Part shown: positions 1-9,818 of the stretch, in pieces
How positions within the stretch are numbered: position 1 is the stretch's first letter
How the letters are laid out: each line of letters begins with the position of its first letter
Assembly: GCF_963678635.1 (NCBI RefSeq)
Contig: NC_087069.1
Coordinates: 34,369,090-34,433,089, forward strand
Direction of reading: 5' to 3'
DNA: 64,000 bases
From: Symsagittifera roscoffensis
Taxonomy: Eukaryota > Xenacoelomorpha > Acoela > Convolutidae
Position numbers and translations under genes: made by a program
The notes under the pieces: generated by a model
Databases searched by the model: none
What the model was told of the DNA's origin: nothing
The model's input: only the letters and a program-made list of their open reading frames with translations

Positions 1-3
1 TAA

Positions 4-360
4 CTATCCTGCGTAGGGTATTTTTAGTACTGCTAGTGCGAGTGATTGTAGAATTTGTGTTCTTTCCAATTCGCATAGTTGGTGAAGTGTTTCTAAATCG
101 AAGAGTGACATTTCTTGAAAAATTCGATTAATTGTGTAGTCTAACTTCAGATCTAAGTGGATATCGTTATGAATGTTACCAAAATAGGTGCTATTCATTA
201 GTGATAGTTCTTGTAAACGTGTGCTTTTACTGTCATATGGTTTTAGTTTTCCACCAGGTTGACCTGTGTTTTTTTGAAAGCTAACTGGGATGTATGATGT
301 TCCTGCATTTATAGGGTGAGTTGTGGCATAAGGGTTAAATTTTATTTTTCCAGTGGTCAT
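4..360 (-). pseudogene. Env-like fragment, copy A
   Basis: A 118-codon fragment identical in protein to the first part of the 4190-4690 reading frame. It includes the Cys-Glu-x-Glu-Arg helix-like stretch near its C end. The frame is cut by a stop at the window edge, just where the copies diverge, so it is incomplete here. This is an endogenous copy of an envelope-like gene and not a host gene. Confidence 0.6.
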
Positions 361-698
361 GTCGAAATCTTTTTCGTATTCGACAAGTATTTCAGATATT
401 GTGTCTTATAAACTATAGTTCGGTATTTGCATGCAATTTCTGTTTCTTGATATTTTTGGAAACGTGTTAATTTATTTTCTATATTAAGAATATTTCGAAA
501 ATCATTACTTTGTTTTCGGGTTGGATTTACTTGTTCGTATGGAATTGATTCTATAAAATAATTTTGATAAAATTTTATCCTTCGAGCGTGTACTTTTGCT
601 AATTGGAATGTTTTGCATGTATCTTCGGGAAACCAAACAATCGTTTCTTAGGTCCTTGTTGAAGGGTCACAATAACCTTAATCATATTTGCAAGGTAA

Positions 699-1226
699 TC
701 AAATTCCTTGATAGATCATTGTGTTATCAGATAAATCTCGTGTCAGTTGTATTTTTTCTAGTTGTATTTTCCAATCAAAAAACGTTATTTCGTGATATCC
801 TTTATTTTTTGTGTCGGCTTTGCAGTTTGAGGGGTCATTTTTTCCAATACGTGGTATCCAGTGTTTTTCGTGTATGTCATAAATTAATCTTCCGTGTGCG
901 CCGTTGTATGGGTATTTTTCGTCTAGTTTTATATGTCCTTGATATCGTTCAAGTTGTGCTTGGTGTACAGAATCGGCAAAGACTTGGAAACTTACTATTT
1001 TCCTGTCTCTGTTTCTATTTCTTGTGATGTTTAGTCTGAGAAGTTCGTTTTTACAATCATCGGGATTTAGATGTAAAATTTGTTCTATATTACTTTGATA
1101 TAAGGTTTTGTGATCAAGTCGGTTCTTATTTCCATCGGAAACTTGTGAACAGTATACTTTCTTTTCGGAAAATGTTGCTGTAATTTTACATCCTGTGATT
1201 GTTGTTGCTCGGGATTTTGAATACAA
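699..1226 (-). pseudogene. Env-like ectodomain fragment, copy A
   Basis: A 175-residue open frame that differs from its copy-B twin (5029-5556) at only a few residues. It has four cysteines and one N-x-T sequon, and is mostly charged or polar as expected of an extracellular segment. It ends at a TAG after an Asp-Asn-Thr-Met-Ile-Tyr run, and the same stop occurs in copy B, so the lesion (or a real end) predates the duplication. The family is not identified with certainty. Confidence 0.5.
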
Positions 1227-1441
1227 TATTGCTATTACATTTATTGCTATTACAGTTTCTATAGCTTGTGGTTCTGTTTCGCATTGTGATACTTGATTTT
1301 TTGCATATTTGTGTAGTGTTTTTTGTTCGTTTTCTCCACAATCAAAGTGTGTTACTAATAACTCTTGGGGTCCTGTGCGAGGAGATGGATTTGTTTTGGT
1401 CGAAAAATGTTAGAAAAAAGATGTGTTGAAATGTTAATATA

Positions 1442-1654
1442 TTATAGAATATACATGTGTATGATAATCTTTTCTGAGTATGGGTTATAAAATGTGATGT
1501 AGACAATTGTGTTTTTTGTATCTCTATCGTATTTATATATGACTTCAGTTGTTATAAATGGTGGTGGTAGCGATTGAGCTGTTATATTTGGTGGATTTAA
1601 TGGATAGGGATGCTGAACAATATTGTTAACTTTGATCGTGATTTCGAATTTCAA
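1442..1654 (-). pseudogene. Env-like upstream fragment, copy A
   Basis: A 70-codon frame rich in beta-prone and proline residues. It matches the frame around 5770-5990 in copy B, where a small change near 5920 (TTGGTGGATT against TTATGGATTT) introduces a break. Copy A therefore keeps one stretch open that copy B has lost. It is treated as part of the same degraded envelope-like gene. Confidence 0.4.
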
Positions 1655-2218
1655 TTGGAGACTATTTTGTTGAAGTAATTGAATATTGTGTTTACCAAAA
1701 TATTCATGGATATCTTGTCTACATTGTAGTCTGTTGAGTGCCCAGCTGTGGAGTCGGTTACTATCTTGATGTTGTCCAAATAATCGTGGGGGTGCTACGA
1801 ATGTATTCCAGTCTAGTCGTAAAGGGATATTTGTTGATGATTGTTCTCGATATCTAGCGTCGAGGTTATTTGGAAAGTTTAAAGGGAAAAGCGTAACATA
1901 ATATCGTGGGAACAGTGTAAATTGCGTTCCTTTGGTGAAAGGAAGTGAAAGGTTAATGAAAATAACTGAAATTTGTCATAGAAGCTTTCGTAAGCTTGAT
2001 ATCAGCTAGTGATTCTAACATAATGTGATCATTTTTTTAATCAAAAATATTAAAAGTGAATACGTATGATGTTTTTATGAAAAATTTTTCTGTTACTTCT
2101 GGTCCGCGTCTAAGAATTGGTCTTGATTAGGTCGGATGATATTATGATTGTAATATTCTTTTGCAAAATCGTTAGCTCGGGGTGCAGTGAATGTTTTTGG
2201 TAACTTTTTATATCCAAT

Positions 2219-3162
2219 TTAAGTAAATTGTCGATGTGTTAGTGTTGTGGTGAGTCTATACAACATGTCTTTGTTTTTTTCTTTGCTGTCATGAGTTTTA
2301 GTTAGTGGTAGGCAAAGGGGGTTAGTGAAATGATAATAAGCTGTCCAATGAAGTGTTGGCATTAAAACATATTCATCTACAAAACTGGGTGTGTCATTAG
2401 TATCGTTAGGTGTGTTTAATGTATATTGCGGAAATGAGGGTAAGTTGATTGCAAGAAAATTTTTCATATTTGTATGTTGCAGTTGATTAATATATTCGCG
2501 GGCTGCTCCGGGTTTGGTCGGGAATGGGTGATTTGGGCAATTTCGTTTAAAAGTGCGATAAGCTCGGTGAGTGCTACTAGATGTTTCGGTGGATGTGGAT
2601 GATTGTGTTAATGATGGAGTGTAAGCTGAGAAGGGTGTAGGAGTAAGTGGATTTGAGGATGTTATTGTGGATGATAGTTGATGTATTGTGAGAGTGTTAG
2701 GGTGTATTAACTGTTGTTGTAAGGTAATAAAATTATCGAGCTCCTGGGAAATTTGGGGGTATCTGGGGATTTATTATATGATCTGTCGGAATGAAGTGGA
2801 GAATAGGTTGGGGTCACTTGGGAAGCATAAGAAGGAGTGGAAATGGATGGGAGTGGATGATTTGATGGGATTGGTTGAAAAGGGGGTTTTGAAAAAACTG
2901 AGGAGTTGGTCTGAGTATAATTTGAGGGAGATGGTTCGGAATCTGCAAATTCGTCAGCGGTTTCTACGTTAGGGTTTTTAAATTGTGAGATAGAGTATAG
3001 AACTGAAATATCGGAGTTAGTATCAGAATTCGTGCTTGATGATATATTAATAATCGGAAAATCGGGTGGTGGGAAAGCAAAAAGTAAGATTATTGGGATT
3101 TGAGTTTGGAGGTTGGCTGGGTGGGAATTTGAGCGATGGAGGGATCCAAGTTGTCGGCTCAT
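2219..3162 (-). pseudogene. Proline/serine-rich downstream ORF of the retroelement
   Basis: Two open stretches (3162-2707 and 2467-2219) with in-between frames of similar Pro/Ser/Thr composition lie downstream of the membrane-anchor ORF. They overlap its end by 4 nt in another frame. They may be a cytoplasmic tail continued by frameshift, or a separate 3' accessory ORF. No known domain is recognised. The region ends near the 1896 junction in stop-rich sequence. Confidence 0.4.
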
Positions 3163-3899
3163 CGTGGGCTAAAAAAATGATTATGTTGAGACTGAAAAGT
3201 GGTGGTCTGGGGTTGTTCTTTAATTTGTTCGTATGTATCATCATTTTGTGAATGATGTGTCATTATGTGTTGGATGGGGCTTTGTGTTATATTTGGTCTA
3301 GAATTTGGATTATTTGTGATTGCTAGGTTTCGGAAATTACGGGGAACTAATGATAATGAATGATTTTGTGGTAGGGGTGGCAACTGTAGTGCGGTAGGTG
3401 TTATCACTATATTATTGTGTTCTTCGTCGTAAGTGTTTTGTGTTGTGTATATATTCGTGTTATATTCTTTTATTTGTGCATGAAGAAGTATTTTGTTTAT
3501 TGATGACGAAAAAATTCCAAAAAATCCTGCAAATAGTATACGTGCTACACTTGCTTGTCTGTTTACTTGTGTGTGTATAGCGCATGTCTTATAGATTCCT
3601 TTTAAGAGTGAGAAAAGAAATCCTATAAAATTAAACATGGCGTATAAGATAGTTAGTTTTTCTAAGATGTAATAGGGCCATCCTAGAAAAGCTATAATTT
3701 CGTTCTTCAAGGTGACAAAATTGTAAATATTTATGGCTGAAATATCTTGTGGTCTGTATTTTTCGCCGTTTAAGTTTATATAGTCTTTAATGTCTTTAAA
3801 ATATCCGCTATAATCTTGTGTATGAATATCTACAAATCCTGCGGCTTCGGCAAGTTTTCTTAAAATCTGGTCAATTGATTGACTTTGTATTGTGTCCAT
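3159..3899 (-). CDS. Env-like membrane-anchor and cytoplasmic tail ORF
   Basis: A 246-codon ORF. Residues about 60-100 and 118-140 are strongly hydrophobic and look like one or two transmembrane helices. A Pro/Gln/Asn/His-rich tail of about 100 residues follows. It lies just downstream of the ectodomain-like fragments (3994-4690), so I infer it is the anchor and tail of the envelope-like protein. The ATG may be internal to a longer original frame broken near 3910. No signal peptide is present at this start. It is one of the longer frames here without an internal stop. Confidence 0.5.
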   Translation of the reverse strand: MDTIQSQSIDQILRKLAEAAGFVDIHTQDYSGYFKDIKDYINLNGEKYRPQDISAINIYNFVTLKNEIIAFLGWPYYILEKLTILYAMFNFIGFLFSLLKGIYKTCAIHTQVNRQASVARILFAGFFGIFSSSINKILLHAQIKEYNTNIYTTQNTYDEEHNNIVITPTALQLPPLPQNHSLSLVPRNFRNLAITNNPNSRPNITQSPIQHIMTHHSQNDDTYEQIKEQPQTTTFQSQHNHFFSPR

Positions 3900-3993
3900 T
3901 TGTGTTAATCATTCCTGAAATTGTTGTGTTCTAATGTGATGATGGATATCTGATTTAGATTATATTCCAATTGGTTGTAAATCAATAACTGGA

Positions 3994-4245
3994 TTACGAG
4001 AAATAGCTCTGATGCTTTCGGGTGAAAATTTTTTTGAGTGATTGCATTAACGTAGGGTATGGTGTAAGGAGATAGCATTTATCTTCATCAGGATTCAATT
4101 GTACTACAATGTGGCTACTTTCTGATCCACATGGGACTGCGGTATCCCAAAAATATGTTCGTCTTGAAATTGTGTCAACAAAATGTACTTTATTTTTTAT
4201 AGAATATAGAGATTCTTTTATAACAACATTTGTCTGAAAAAACAT
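3994..4245 (-). pseudogene. Env-like Cys-containing segment
   Basis: An 83-codon frame overlapping the end of the 4190-4690 frame in a different phase, which indicates a frameshift near 4200. It has two cysteines, one in a Val-Pro-Cys-Gly run, and a hydrophobic/tyrosine-rich C end. Together with its neighbour it looks like the membrane-proximal part of a viral-type glycoprotein. That assignment is an inference from order and composition. Confidence 0.45.
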
Positions 4246-4690
4246 ATAGTGGTGATACGTTTTTGATACAAGTGTAAAACCATAAAATATTTCTTTCGTA
4301 GTCTAGAAAATTTGATCTGTTTCCTGATAATAAGTATCCTGCGTAGGGTATTTTTAGTACTGCTAGTGCGAGTGATTGTAGAATTTGTGTTCTTTCCAAT
4401 TCGCATAGTTGGTGAAGTGTTTCTAAATCGAAGAGTGACATTTCTTGAAAAATTCGATTAATTGTGTAGTCTAACTTCAGATCTAAGTGGATATCGTTAT
4501 GAATGTTACCAAAATAGGTGCTATTCATTAGTGATAGTTCTTGTAAACGTGTGCTTTTACTGTCATATGGTTTTAGTTTTCCACCAGGTTGACCTGTGTT
4601 TTTTTGAAAGCTAACTGGGATGTATGATGTTCCTGCATTTATAGGGTGAGTTGTGGCATAAGGGTTAAATTTTATTTTTCCAGTGGTCAT
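4190..4690 (-). pseudogene. Env-like ectodomain fragment with Cys pattern
   Basis: A 166-codon frame. Visible features are an N-x-T/S sequon (Asn-Ser-Thr), a Cys-Glu-x-Glu-Arg stretch, an Ala-Gly-Tyr/Gly-Asn-Arg-Ser block, an isolated Cys and then a Cys-Cys pair. This spacing reminds me of glycoproteins of chuvirus-like (Jingchuvirales) viruses, which several retroelements have captured, but I cannot confirm it without a search. The first ATG is probably internal, since the upstream sequence stays in frame for about 15 codons. The frame is broken at its end near 4195. Confidence 0.5.
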
Positions 4691-5028
4691 GTCGAAATCT
4701 TTTTCGTATTCGACAAGTATTTCAGATATTGTGTCTTATAAACTATAGTTCGGTATTTGCATGCAATTTCTGTTTCTTGATATTTTTGGAAACGTGTTAA
4801 TTTATTTTCTATATTAAGAATATGTCGAAAATCATTACTTTGTTTTCGGGTTGGATTTACTTGTTCGTATGGAATTGATTCTATAAAATAATTTTGATAA
4901 AATTTTATCCTTCGAGCGTGTACTTTTGCTAATTGGAATGTTTTGCATGTATCTTCGGGAAACCAAACAATCGTTTCTTAGGTCCTTGTTGAAGGGTCAC
5001 AATAACCTTAATCATATTTGCAAGGTAA

Positions 5029-5556
5029 TCAAATTCCTTGATAGATCATTGTGTTATCAGATAAATCTCGTGTCAGTTGTATTTTTTCTAGTTGTATTTT
5101 CCAATCAAAAAACGTTATTTCGTGATATCCTTTATTTTTTGTGTCGGCTTTGCAGTTTGAGGGGTCATTTTTTCCAATACGTGGTATCCAGTGTTTTTCG
5201 TGTATGTCATAAATTAATCTTCCGTGTGCGCCGTTGTATGGGTATTTTTCGTCTAGTTTTATATGTCCTTGATATCGTTCAAGTTGTGCTTGGTGTACAG
5301 AATCGGCAAAGACTTGGAAACTTACTATTTTCCTGTCTGTGTTTCTATTTCTCGTGATGTTTAGTCTGAGAAGTTCGTTTTTACAATCATCGGGATTTAG
5401 ATGTAAAATTTGTTCTATATTACTTTGATATAAGGTTTCGTGATCAAGTCGGTTCTTATTTCCATCGGAAACTTGTGAACAGTATACTTTCTTTTCGGAA
5501 AATGTTGCTGTAAGTTTACATCCTGTGATTGTTGTTGCTCGGGATTTTGAATACAT
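5029..5556 (-). pseudogene. Env-like ectodomain fragment, copy B
   Basis: A 175-codon frame nearly identical to 699-1226, with four Cys and one N-x-T sequon. A TAG ends it, and after a frame change more related sequence appears to continue to 4700. Just upstream (5557-5610 in + coordinates) is a short Ile/Ala-rich stretch. Function is inferred only from position between pol and the membrane-anchor ORF. Confidence 0.5.
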
Positions 5557-5918
5557 TATTGCTATTACATTTATTGCTATTACAGTTTCTATAGCTTGTG
5601 GTTCTGTTTCGCATTGTGATACTTGATTTTTTGCATATTTGTGTAGTGTTTTTTGTTCGTTTTCTCCACAATCAAAGTGTGTTACTAATAACTCTTGGGG
5701 TCCTGTGCGAGGAGATGGATTTGTTTTGGTCGAAAAATGTTAGAAAAAAGATGTGTTGAAATGTTAATATATTATAGAATATACATGTGTATGATAATCC
5801 TTTCTGAGTATGGGTTATAAAATGTGATGTAGACAATTGTTTTTTTTGTATCTCTATCGTATTTATATATGACTTCAGTTGTTATAAATGGTGGTGGTAG
5901 CGATTGAGCTGTTATATT

Positions 5919-6323
5919 TTATGGATTTAATGGATAGGGATGCTGAACAATATTGTTAACTTTGATCGTGATTTCGAATTTCAATTGGAGACTATTTTGT
6001 TGAAGTAATTGAATATTGTGTTTACCAAAATTTTCATGGATATCTTGTCTACATTGTAGTCTGTTGAGTGCCCAACTGTGGAGTCGGTTACTATCTTGAT
6101 GTTGTCCAAATAATCGTGGGGGTGCTACGAATGTATTCCAGTCTAGTCGTAAAGGGATATTTGTTGATGATTGTTCTCGATATCTAGCGTCGAGGTTATT
6201 TGGAAAGTTTAAAGGGACAAGCGTCGGTGAAATTTGACTTAATGATGGCGTTGACGGTAGTGATAATGTTTCTGGCAGTGATGATAGTGTTGTATCCGCA
6301 AAAATATCTATTGGATCATTCAC
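5919..6323 (-). pseudogene. Env-region ORF, Ser/Thr/Pro-rich then globular
   Basis: A 134-codon frame. The first 40 residues are Ser/Thr/Pro/Leu-rich; the rest looks globular, with Trp, Arg and one Cys. It starts exactly at the end of the preceding frame (6323-6742), so the two probably derive from one reading frame joined by a frameshift. Positions below 6225 are shared with copy A; those above are unique to copy B. Confidence 0.4.
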
Positions 6324-6900
6324 TAGGTTTGATTCACCTTGTGTATATGAGTGTGTTGCCCAATATGGTACTTGTGCTGTGGGATTGGGGGGGGGGGGGG
6401 GGGGTTAAAGGGATTTTCACGTATTTGTTCAGATGCTGGTGTTGAACATAAGTAATGTGAGGGTATATTTGAGGTGCTCTGTTGTGAAAGTAGTGTGGGA
6501 GTTTCTGGCAATTTACTACTTGAAATTTCTGGAGTAGTTGGTGTTGGTGATTGGGGTATATCAAAATGAACTCTAGGGGTTCGAAAATTTCTGTTTCGTC
6601 GTGGATGTATAATTTGTCTACTTATTTCGACTGTATTTTGGTTTTGACTAATGTTTCTTATTCTGCTCAATTCTTGTGGTAATGTGGGGTACAAATTATA
6701 TGTTGGTTCACTTAGAGATGCCTGTCGCCGAACTGGTTCCAATGGTTCGGATAAGCGAGCGTGTCGTTCTTCAAAAGTGTATGAATTATCTTGAAAAGAA
6801 AATTGTGTGGATGTTTGGAGGTTTTGGGTAGTTGTGGGTAATGCTGGATTTTTTTGGGATGATGTCGGTGAAGACTGATTTTGTGATTGTTGGTTAGCAA
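6323..6900 (-). pseudogene. Proline-rich N-terminal part of the third (env-like) ORF
   Basis: Frames 6900-6712 and 6742-6323 overlap in different phases. They encode a basic, then Pro/Ser/Thr/Gln-rich low-complexity segment. A run of 18 G on the + strand (6387-6404) encodes six consecutive prolines here. That tract is slippage-prone but currently keeps the frame. No signal peptide is seen at either Met. The role is unknown; it may be a polyproline adaptor-binding or surface mucin-like segment. Confidence 0.35.
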
Positions 6901-6927
6901 TTTTTGAAACGTGTCCGATTGATTTTT

Positions 6928-7116
6928 CTAGTGGGAAGATTTATGTTTATTGTAGTATTCTTCTATGAAAAAAATTAAAAGGATTGTTGCTAAGGCGAAT
7001 GTGACTATTGCCTTTTTTACACATTTGCATACTTTCAATATTAGGGATGATAAAAATATGATGAAAATTACAAATAGTAAAAAAATATCTGTTCTACTAA
7101 AAATTGTTCGTATCAT
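6928..7116 (-). CDS. Small two-helix membrane ORF in the retroelement
   Basis: 62 codons. There are two predicted membrane helices (residues about 11-28 and 35-51), separated by a short Lys/Cys-rich loop (Lys-Val-Cys-Lys-Cys-Val-Lys-Lys). The C end is hydrophilic. Its ATG directly follows the TAA of the upstream ORF (TAAATG on the - strand), an arrangement suited to termination-reinitiation. It lies between integrase and the envelope-like region, where retroviral accessory genes or env leader regions sit. I recognise no family. Confidence 0.4.
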   Translation of the reverse strand: MIRTIFSRTDIFLLFVIFIIFLSSLILKVCKCVKKAIVTFALATILLIFFIEEYYNKHKSSH

Positions 7117-7347
7117 TTAAATAGACTTTGAATTATTGTACCTGTGAATATGATCATTGATTAGGAAAAGTTGGAGATATATTTCAAATAGGGAGTAAAA
7201 AATGTTGCGAAAGATTATTAAAATGATTATAAAAGCTTCAAAAGTATCAATTAGAAATATGAACAAAAGTTTGAATGGTATGAAAAAGTTCATTAAAAAA
7301 TTTAAAATTGTATTTTTGAAGATATTGACTGATTGAGAGAAGAGCAT
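7117..7347 (-). CDS. Small multi-helix membrane ORF in the retroelement
   Basis: 76 codons, dominated by Phe, Ile and Leu. At least two membrane helices can be drawn (about residues 12-32 and 37-60), with a hydrophilic, Asn/His-containing C end. Its stop codon abuts the next ATG. It has no in-frame stops although the surrounding pol is damaged; being short and AT-rich, it could be open by chance. Function is unknown; viroporin-like or env-leader roles are speculation. Confidence 0.35.
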   Translation of the reverse strand: MLFSQSVNIFKNTILNFLMNFFIPFKLLFIFLIDTFEAFIIILIIFRNIFYSLFEIYLQLFLINDHIHRYNNSKSI

Positions 7348-8191
7348 TTAAGAAATGATTTCTTCGTCGAATATTTTTGGTTGTTTGAGGCAAGATTCAA
7401 GTGTGGTCGAGTTATTTATGGATTTTTTGACAAGTGGGTTGAGTTTTGTGAAATTTAGTTGGAGGCTGATTTTATGGTGTTCGGGAGGTCTTTTTTGCTT
7501 TATTTTATTTGTCGGGTGATCTGGGGTGTTTTTGAAATAATTGTACTTTAGGCCAAATGAATATGGTCCTTTTTTTACTTTAGGCTAATTTGCCATTTTT
7601 GGTTGGAGGGTTTTTGAGGTCTAAGTTGGAAAAATACTGTTGATCTTTCGGTTATTAGATAGGGGAGGGTTGTAATATTATGGTGGTATTTATTTTAGTT
7701 GACAAGTTTTAGCGAGTTGCTTATTTTTGACCTGGAGGTTGTAAAGTTATAGTTATAGATATGCCTGGAGTTTAATATCTTTCGGCTAATAGGTTGGTGT
7801 TAGAGATATAGAAGGTGACGGATTTAAGTGAATCCTATTGGCTGAATCTAAACTGGAATTGTTGCGTACTTGTCAGCATGTTATCTTGAAAAATGAAAGT
7901 TCAAAACGATCCAGAGGTGCAAAAATTATTAATTCAACTTTCTTTAATATTTTAGATTGTAGAATGAATGTTTTGTAGTTTTTACGTGGTTGATTTCTAA
8001 GTAGTGATGATTCTCTATGTTCTGATTTTTCTAGTTGTTTTTGTGGTAAAATTTTTTCTATCATTTTCCTGTTCTTTCTTTCTATTTGAGGTGTTTTTGG
8101 GTCTGGTATTTTTTGATTGTTTTTAGCTTTAATTTGTGTTTGATTTTGATTTTCTTGATGAATGTTGTGTTGTTCATCAATTTCATTTTCT
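7348..8191 (-). other. Linker between integrase and membrane ORFs
   Basis: Stop-rich sequence. A 63-codon basic frame at 7873-8064 (Lys/Glu/Arg/Ser-rich) may be a remnant of the integrase tail. The rest (7350-7870) has no supported coding content. It carries T/G-rich runs such as repeated ttaggc/ttagg words that look like untranslated or decayed pol sequence. Confidence 0.35.
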
Positions 8192-8515
8192 TTATGTGGG
8201 TGATTTTGAATAACTTTTCAACCTGTGAAAGAATATAGTTGAGTTAATTCGCGTAGTGCGTATTATTTTGGGTAGTAGGGCAATAAATTGTTTCGATGTT
8301 GAACAATTTTTTTTAGTTGAATCTGTAATTTTATACGTCACGTCAGTGGGTTTGGCAATTATTTGGTATGGTCCTGTTCGAAGGGGTTGTACTTTTATAG
8401 AGATTTCTTTTTGCGTATTAAAGTTAGGTATAAAGACAAATGTTCCAATTTTTAAATCTGTGGCTGGTGTAAAGCGTGAATTGAGTTGATCGTTAATGTT
8501 TTGCCTTTGTAACAT
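8192..8515 (-). pseudogene. Integrase C-terminal domain fragment
   Basis: 107 codons. Residues 20-70 resemble the SH3-like C-terminal domain of Ty3/gypsy integrases: a Lys-Ile-Gly-x-Phe-Val start, a strand-rich segment and a Gly-Pro-Tyr motif followed by Ile and a Tyr-Lys-Ile strand. The frame changes near its end. It lies about 120 nt downstream of the catalytic-core fragment, as expected of a broken integrase. Confidence 0.65.
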
Positions 8516-8633
8516 TTTCTTTGTTATTTTTTGGTAAATTTCACTTTTGTTTTTTATCTCTATTTAAAATCCATTCGGTGTGTGTGTGCCGGAGGCTAAT
8601 TTAAGAATTTGTGGGTGATGAAAATGATCATCA

Positions 8634-9074
8634 TCATGTGTGTGTAAAGGTAGGTATAACAAGTTGAGTCGTTATTTGGTTGGCAAAAACCTTGTGCGTT
8701 TTTATGGGAATTTGCTGTAAACATAATTGATTTACGTGGTTTTTGATTGAAAACCATTTCGTATGGTGCGGTCCTAAAGTTGTCGTGATTTGTGAATTAT
8801 ATGCTAAGGGAAACAGTTTTACATCTGCTGACCATTCTGTGTATCTTGTATCATTTTCATTAATGATACATCTGAGATATTCTTGTAGTGAACGGTTCAT
8901 ACTTTCGACTAAACCATTTCTCCATGGTGCATAAGACGTAGGTGGTTTATGTTTGATATTGTATAAAAGGCATAGTGTGATGATTTCATTATTTATAAAT
9001 TCTGTACCGCTGTCTGTAACTAGGATTTCGGGTAATCCAATGTTCATAAAGCATCGTGTAAGCATAATAAGCAT
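8634..9074 (-). pseudogene. Integrase catalytic core, second half
   Basis: 146 codons carrying the rest of the retroviral integrase core. The second catalytic Asp is in Thr-Asp-Ser-Gly-Thr-Glu-Phe (residues 20-26) and the catalytic Glu in Leu-Val-Glu-Ser-Met-Asn (about residue 57), giving D,D(35)E-type spacing. It overlaps the upstream frame by 86 nt in another phase, so a frameshift near 9060 splits the domain. A further shift occurs after residue 110. Confidence 0.8.
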
Positions 9075-9690
9075 TACAATGTGGTACTGGGTTGAGTGCT
9101 ATATAATGTGTGAATGCGTCAACAATGACCATAATGTAGGAATTTCCTTCAGAGGAAGGTGAAATTGGTCCTTTTGTATCGAATGAAATGCGATGGTTAA
9201 AATATAAACTTTGTCCTTTAAAATCTTGTTTTTGTGCTATTTGTTTTTGATTTGGATAAGGTTTGTTTAATTGACATATTATACAATCATTGCATAATAC
9301 TTTTATCCAAATTGGTGCATTTGGGAAATAAAAATTTTGTGTAAAGTTCGAGTATGTTTTTTCTGATCCGGAGTGTCCATTAGTATTTTGTGTATGTGAG
9401 ATGCTAAAAGCTATTAATGTCATACTTAAAGGAAGACAGGGAACTTTGGAATCATTTAAATGATATTCTAAAAAATCTGTAGTTTCAATAATTGTTGTGC
9501 TTTTAAATTTTCGCAAATATCGGAGGGTTGTTTTATTTCCTAAAACTGTGGTATCTTCTTTTACGGGCTTAGTTTTGTATTTGTACCATGGTTTTAGTTG
9601 TCTAATTACTGGGTCGAGGTTTTGGTATTGTTTTAAAAGTTCAAGTGTAATTTTTTTATCTGTTGGGGGGGGGGTGAAAAATATTGTCAA
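8989..9690 (-). pseudogene. Integrase N-terminal zinc domain and first core half
   Basis: 233 codons. There is an H2C2 zinc-binding pattern (His-Thr-Gln-Asn-Thr-Asn-Gly-His, then Cys-Asn-Asp-Cys-Ile-Ile-Cys) at about residues 112-160. The first catalytic Asp follows in Ser-Phe-Asp-Thr-Lys-Gly-Pro (about residue 180). An N-terminal extension of about 100 residues precedes the zinc domain, as in gypsy elements. The frame is lost at about 9060. A C-rich homopolymer lies just upstream at 9666-9674. Confidence 0.85.
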
Positions 9691-9818
9691 TTTCTAGTTT
9701 TGATAGGGGAATTGTCTCAAGTGGGTCATGGATGTCAAAAACTTGAAATATTGTGTATTTTGAATCATTTGTTTGTGGTCCTGATAATTTTTTTTATCGG
9801 TAAAATTTTCTTTTTCAA

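Larger units (their letters stand above)
1..1895 (-). mobile_element. Partial second copy (A) of the retroelement env-like region
   Basis: Positions 5-1895 repeat 4335-6225 in the same orientation, offset 4330, with only scattered substitutions (for example near 494, 1018, 1120, 1193 and 1480). Reading frames on the - strand are the same envelope-like fragments as in copy B. Similarity stops abruptly near 1895. The copy enters from outside the window, so its other end is unknown. It may be a recent local duplication, an unequal crossover product, a neighbouring element of the same family or an assembly artefact. Confidence 0.8.

Noticed and set aside
596-1027. 143-codon + ORFs at 596-1027 and 4926-5357
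   Set aside because: Antisense shadows of the env-like frames in the duplicated segment; same sequence twice, no independent evidence.
6387-6404. Run of 18 G as a sequencing error
   Set aside because: It encodes six prolines in frame with a proline-rich ORF; the length may still be inexact.
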